Source: a virus | Length of the DNA: 23,649 nucleotides | Virus record (IMG/VR): IMGVR_UViG_3300025698_001396 | Location: 1 to 23,649 of that record | Direction: 5' to 3' (one strand) | In this document: in pieces, positions 20,717 through 23,649 of the stretch | Numbering within the stretch: position 1 is the first letter of the stretch | How the letters are laid out: each line of letters begins with the position of its first letter | The notes under the pieces: generated by a model | The model's database searches: none | Told to the model about the DNA's origin: nothing | Seen by the model: the letters and a program-made list of their open reading frames with translations, nothing else | Position numbers and translations under genes: made by a program

Positions 20717-22957
20717 TTATTTATACTCGGCTACTAAATAATGATTTAGGTCTGTTACTCCTTGTACGCCACCAGCACCACCAGTTCCAGCTGTTCCGCC
20801 ATTTCTACCACCACCGCCTGAACCACCTGATGCACCTTCAGCTCCAACTGAAGCTGTACCTGCTGTACCATTAGAATTGTCTAAAGCTCCAACTACACCA
20901 GCTTTACCAGCTAAACTATATGAACCACCACCAGCTCCTGAACCAGCTGAAGCACAAGTAGGTCCTCCATCACCACCATTTGCGTCACCACCATCTCCTC
21001 CTGCTCCACCTCTTGCATTAATTGTACCAATATTAGCAGTTAAAGTATTATATAAAACAAGTGCCATTCCAGCTGAACCACCACCACCGCCTGAACCGCC
21101 TGTTGTTGAACCACCGCCATTTCCACCAGTTCCACCATCTACGCTAATCATTCCAGTAAAATTTAAAGCTCCTGCACATTCTATTATTATTGCACCACCA
21201 CCAGTTCCACCAATTCCTGGAGTGCCTGGACCAACAAATCCTACACCACCTGCTCCACCACTAGAACCAGTAGCTACTACTAAATATTTTTTGTATAAGT
21301 TACTTGCGTTTGGTGTTACATAGTGAAATAAATTACTAAATATTGCTCCTCCAGTTCCACCTATACCTGCTGTACTTCCAGAAGCATTCCCACCAACTCC
21401 ACCAATATGAGAAGAATCATCCATTACTGAATAACCTGTAACACCTGTTGTTGCACCTAATCCAGTTAAGTCAATTCCGCCTGCTATTGTACAATCTCCT
21501 TGTGATTTCATTATAAATATTGTACCAGAAGCGTGAGTATTTGAAAGTGTTGAAGTAGCACCTGCATCAATATTTATAGAAGTGTAATACTTCGTTACTA
21601 CATTACTACCACTAGCATCAATTGTTGTAGTACCTGTTGTTAAATTTAAAGCTCCATCAGAACCATCTCCACCAAAATCATTTTTATATTTAGGTAACCC
21701 TACTATATCACTTGTAAATGTTGTTGTGGCACTAAAAGTATGTTCTCCTGTCCAATCAAAGTTTTTGTCTCTACTCATACCAATACCATCTGTTTCAGAA
21801 TAGAGTGTTTTACCAAATTCTGGGGTTTTAACTCTACCAATACCTAAACCTATCTTTATAAAACCAAAAACTCCACCATTAGTAGCATTCATCTCATCTA
21901 AAACTCCTAAAATAGCAATAGGAACAGTAGATGTAATTTCTGCTTGATACAATGTAATATAATCTTGGAATGTTTCAGTAAAAGTAGTAGTTACATAAGT
22001 ATCTATTGGCATAGTTAAAGTACCAGTAGCAGTCCAATCATTGTGATTTACATCTACTATAATTGAATCAAAGGTTATTTTTTGATAAATACCTTGTCCA
22101 TCAGTTCCTTGATACATACCTTTTGTCGAAGAAACATTTACACCAACTGTTTCAGGACTTGTTCCTAGAGCTTCAAGACCTCTAGTAGTTGAAACATTTA
22201 CAGAAGTAAAACCACCTGCACCTACTGTATCTACATAATATTTAGTTGCTAAATCACCGTTATTTGATGGTAAATCTGTAAAACCTGTTGAACTTACAAT
22301 TGGAAAAGTATAAAAGTTTGTAGCAGTTGAACTTGTAAAAGTCCAAGGGCCATTCACTGTCTCCGCTGTGTCCTTATCAGTTAGTTGATCGTAAACATAA
22401 TGCACATTACTCATTACTACTTTAGAACCAGCGTTATGCGCTTTTCTGTTTGCTGTCACTGCTGTTTCTGTAGTCCCAGAAAAAGCAAGCCCACGAGTAC
22501 AAGTTTCAAAGTTTAGTGTAGTGCTATTCATTGCTGTACACAATACAATTTCTTCGCGGCTTGTTCCCGGTTCAACAGTTAAAAAAACTTTATTACCTAA
22601 AACATCCATTGATAAAACTGTATCATCTTTTAATGTAAACGAAGTAACTGGCACATAGCTTTGAGTTGAATTCATTGAAATACGTAAGTTTTTCTCATAG
22701 CCAGTAGCTACAGAATAACCAAGCATGCCACTTTCAACTTCAAATGGACATAAATATTCAGCTAAATCTGTATTTTGTTTAGCTGTCCCTTTATAATTCC
22801 ATATTCCGTGCATAGCAGGAATACCTGATTGCGCACGTTCTTCTACAGTTGGCCATCCTAAATCTTGATCTTGATAACAGTCATACAGACCTTGAGCATT
22901 TACATTTATTGTAAATCCTAGAAAACCAATTGCTAATAATAGTAAATATTTTTTCAT
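20717..22957 (-). CDS. Tail fibre-like protein with signal peptide and glycine-rich C-terminal domain (746 aa)
   Basis: The N-terminus MKKYLLLLAIGFLGFTINVNAQ is a convincing Sec signal peptide with a cleavage site after NVNA. Next is a region with several cysteines and aromatics (about 25-200), then long Thr/Ser-rich beta repeats typical of fibres (TATNFYTFPIVSSTGFTDL, TEHTFSATTTFTSD-like strings). Residues about 515-730 are dominated by GG, GGA and GGT turns (GGTGGNGGGSTTGGSGGGGG). This resembles the polyglycine-helix receptor-binding domains at the tips of some T-even-type fibres. Such tips vary between phages and set host range. The gene lies next to the holin-like gene, a normal place for fibre genes. 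A true signal peptide on a fibre is unusual. Confidence 0.65.
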   Translation of the reverse strand: MKKYLLLLAIGFLGFTINVNAQGLYDCYQDQDLGWPTVEERAQSGIPAMHGIWNYKGTAKQNTDLAEYLCPFEVESGMLGYSVATGYEKNLRISMNSTQSYVPVTSFTLKDDTVLSMDVLGNKVFLTVEPGTSREEIVLCTAMNSTTLNFETCTRGLAFSGTTETAVTANRKAHNAGSKVVMSNVHYVYDQLTDKDTAETVNGPWTFTSSTATNFYTFPIVSSTGFTDLPSNNGDLATKYYVDTVGAGGFTSVNVSTTRGLEALGTSPETVGVNVSSTKGMYQGTDGQGIYQKITFDSIIVDVNHNDWTATGTLTMPIDTYVTTTFTETFQDYITLYQAEITSTVPIAILGVLDEMNATNGGVFGFIKIGLGIGRVKTPEFGKTLYSETDGIGMSRDKNFDWTGEHTFSATTTFTSDIVGLPKYKNDFGGDGSDGALNLTTGTTTIDASGSNVVTKYYTSINIDAGATSTLSNTHASGTIFIMKSQGDCTIAGGIDLTGLGATTGVTGYSVMDDSSHIGGVGGNASGSTAGIGGTGGAIFSNLFHYVTPNASNLYKKYLVVATGSSGGAGGVGFVGPGTPGIGGTGGGAIIIECAGALNFTGMISVDGGTGGNGGGSTTGGSGGGGGSAGMALVLYNTLTANIGTINARGGAGGDGGDANGGDGGPTCASAGSGAGGGSYSLAGKAGVVGALDNSNGTAGTASVGAEGASGGSGGGGRNGGTAGTGGAGGVQGVTDLNHYLVAEYK

Positions 22958-22960
22958 AGT

Positions 22961-23215
22961 TTATTTTTTTAAATATCCTTTTTCTTTTAACCAGTTTATA
23001 CCTCTCATTATACCATAATATATAGTAGTTGCACCACTAATTATTGCCATGATAGCTGTGATGTATAAATCAATCTCTGTTTCTGGTATGTTTATTCCTT
23101 TTAAAGCAGCTAAAGCTACTACAAATACACCTAAATTCTTTAATGTTCTTGAAATTTTATTAGGATCAATACTAGAACCTAGATATGGAGCGTGTTTTGT
23201 TATTTTCTTTTGCAT
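22961..23215 (-). CDS. Holin-like protein, two membrane helices (84 aa)
   Basis: The protein has a basic N-terminus (MQKKITKHAPYLG), a first hydrophobic helix at about residues 28-45 (LGVFVVALAALKGINI), a short acidic turn (PETEID), a second helix at about 50-70 (LYITAIMAIISGATTIYYG) and a lysine-rich C-terminal tail (NWLKEKGYLKK). Size, two helices and charged tail fit class II holins, which form membrane lesions that time lysis. It starts 4 bases after the upstream gene ends and stops 3 bases before the fibre gene. No endolysin is recognisable nearby, though the incomplete gene upstream could be related to lysis. Confidence 0.65.
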   Translation of the reverse strand: MQKKITKHAPYLGSSIDPNKISRTLKNLGVFVVALAALKGINIPETEIDLYITAIMAIISGATTIYYGIMRGINWLKEKGYLKK

Positions 23216-23219
23216 ACGT

Positions 23220-23649
23220 TTATTTATTAAAAATATTTTTAATTAATTCCCAAATGGATTTGGGATTTTCTAAGGCTGGATTTGGGACATAACTTGATAT
23301 TGCTTTTAAAATATTTGGCTCTGTTGAAGTAATCCAATATGAGATAGGGTGTGGCCATTCAGTTACATAAGTTCTAGGTAAATCTTTATAATTCTCTATG
23401 TTGTATAAAGTTTTAAGTAATTTACCACCCTCTATTATACCATCTGCAAAAGCTATCATTGAATCTTCTCCTGAAACTTTTAAACAAATAGTAGGATCAC
23501 CATGTTTCTTATAGGTTGTAACCATATTTTTTTTGGTTATTGAATGAACTGCTGGACTTGAAAATTGATAATCTTTTGAAAAAGGTAGAACTTGTAAGCT
23601 CTCACTGTCTAAAACAATTTTAGCACCATTTTTTTCACCTAAATAAACA
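23220..23649 (-). CDS. Hypothetical protein, 5' end beyond the window
   Basis: The frame is open at the right edge. The internal ATG at 23525 is in frame with 41 further codons (starting VYLGEKNGAKIVLDSESLQV) that reach base 23648 without a stop, so the gene is larger than a 101-residue reading. About 142 residues are visible. The end (NPALENPKSIWELIKNIFNK) is amphipathic; there is one cysteine and no membrane segment. Its position directly before the holin-like gene would suit a virion or lysis gene, but no family was recognised. Confidence 0.55.
   Translation of the reverse strand, partial: VYLGEKNGAKIVLDSESLQVLPFSKDYQFSSPAVHSITKKNMVTTYKKHGDPTICLKVSGEDSMIAFADGIIEGGKLLKTLYNIENYKDLPRTYVTEWPHPISYWITSTEPNILKAISSYVPNPALENPKSIWELIKNIFNK

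Noticed and set aside
20877-21323. Plus-strand proline-rich 148-codon frame
   Set aside because: It is the exact antisense of the glycine-rich fibre region (GGT/GGA codons give ACC/TCC), with no start context or neighbours.
1-23649. CRISPR array, insertion sequence or stop-codon recoding
   Set aside because: No spaced direct repeats, no transposase with terminal inverted repeats and no in-frame TGA needing reassignment were seen.

Overview
The window is AT-rich (roughly two thirds A+T by eye), densely packed and reads as part of a tailed bacteriophage or prophage genome. Head-tail adaptor, stopper, fibre and injection-type proteins occur without a recognisable tape measure, which suggests a short-tailed (podovirus-like) virion. 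The host is not resolved. Almost no gene has a Shine-Dalgarno sequence; starts look like stop codon, a few A/T, then T-ATG. That style occurs in Bacteroidota and some other lineages. However, the one clear promoter is a textbook sigma70 type (TTGACT, 17 bp, TATACT with an extended -10 TG), which is not the Bacteroidota pattern. The standard code fits everywhere.

Layout. (1) 1-3844, plus strand: small early or accessory genes. They include a two-helix membrane peptide, a lipoprotein, a single-helix membrane protein, a zinc-ribbon peptide and a RecU-like nuclease-fold protein. They end in a cytosine-5 DNA methyltransferase gene interrupted by an HNH homing-endonuclease gene. (2) 3858-4068: tRNA-Gln(TTG), tRNA-His(GTG) and a hairpin terminator. 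(3) 4173-10616, minus strand: replication and recombination genes, in transcription order SF3 (D5/P4-type) helicase, CHC2 zinc-finger primase-like protein, a possible winged-helix protein, an SSB-like protein, a small zinc protein, a YqaJ exonuclease, a small membrane protein, a coiled-coil recombination-associated protein and an SF2 helicase. (4) 10617-10907: a control region with two divergent promoters, a mirrored operator-like pair and a long structured leader for the helicase operon. (5) 10908-11144, plus strand: a small HTH (Cro/CI-like) regulator, ending in a terminator shared with the convergent virion operon. (6) 11164-23649, minus strand: virion operon, in transcription order an incomplete gene at the right edge, a holin-like protein, a glycine-rich fibre with a signal peptide, a head-tail adaptor with a beta-sandwich insertion, a stopper/beta-rich protein with an N-terminal hydrophobic segment, a coiled-coil virion protein and a 1612-residue LPD38-type injection protein. 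Terminase, portal and capsid are not present and probably lie beyond the right edge.

Most unusual features. First, the homing-endonuclease insertion in the methyltransferase is exactly 654 nt, contains no stop in the methyltransferase frame for 218 codons, encodes the HNH protein in a different frame, and has almost no room for an intron. It therefore looks like a dual-coding mobile insertion rather than an intron or intein. Second, the helicase leader carries two interleaved inverted repeats (order a-b-a'-b') whose last arm ends at the base before the start codon, suggesting a pseudoknot or a two-state RNA switch.
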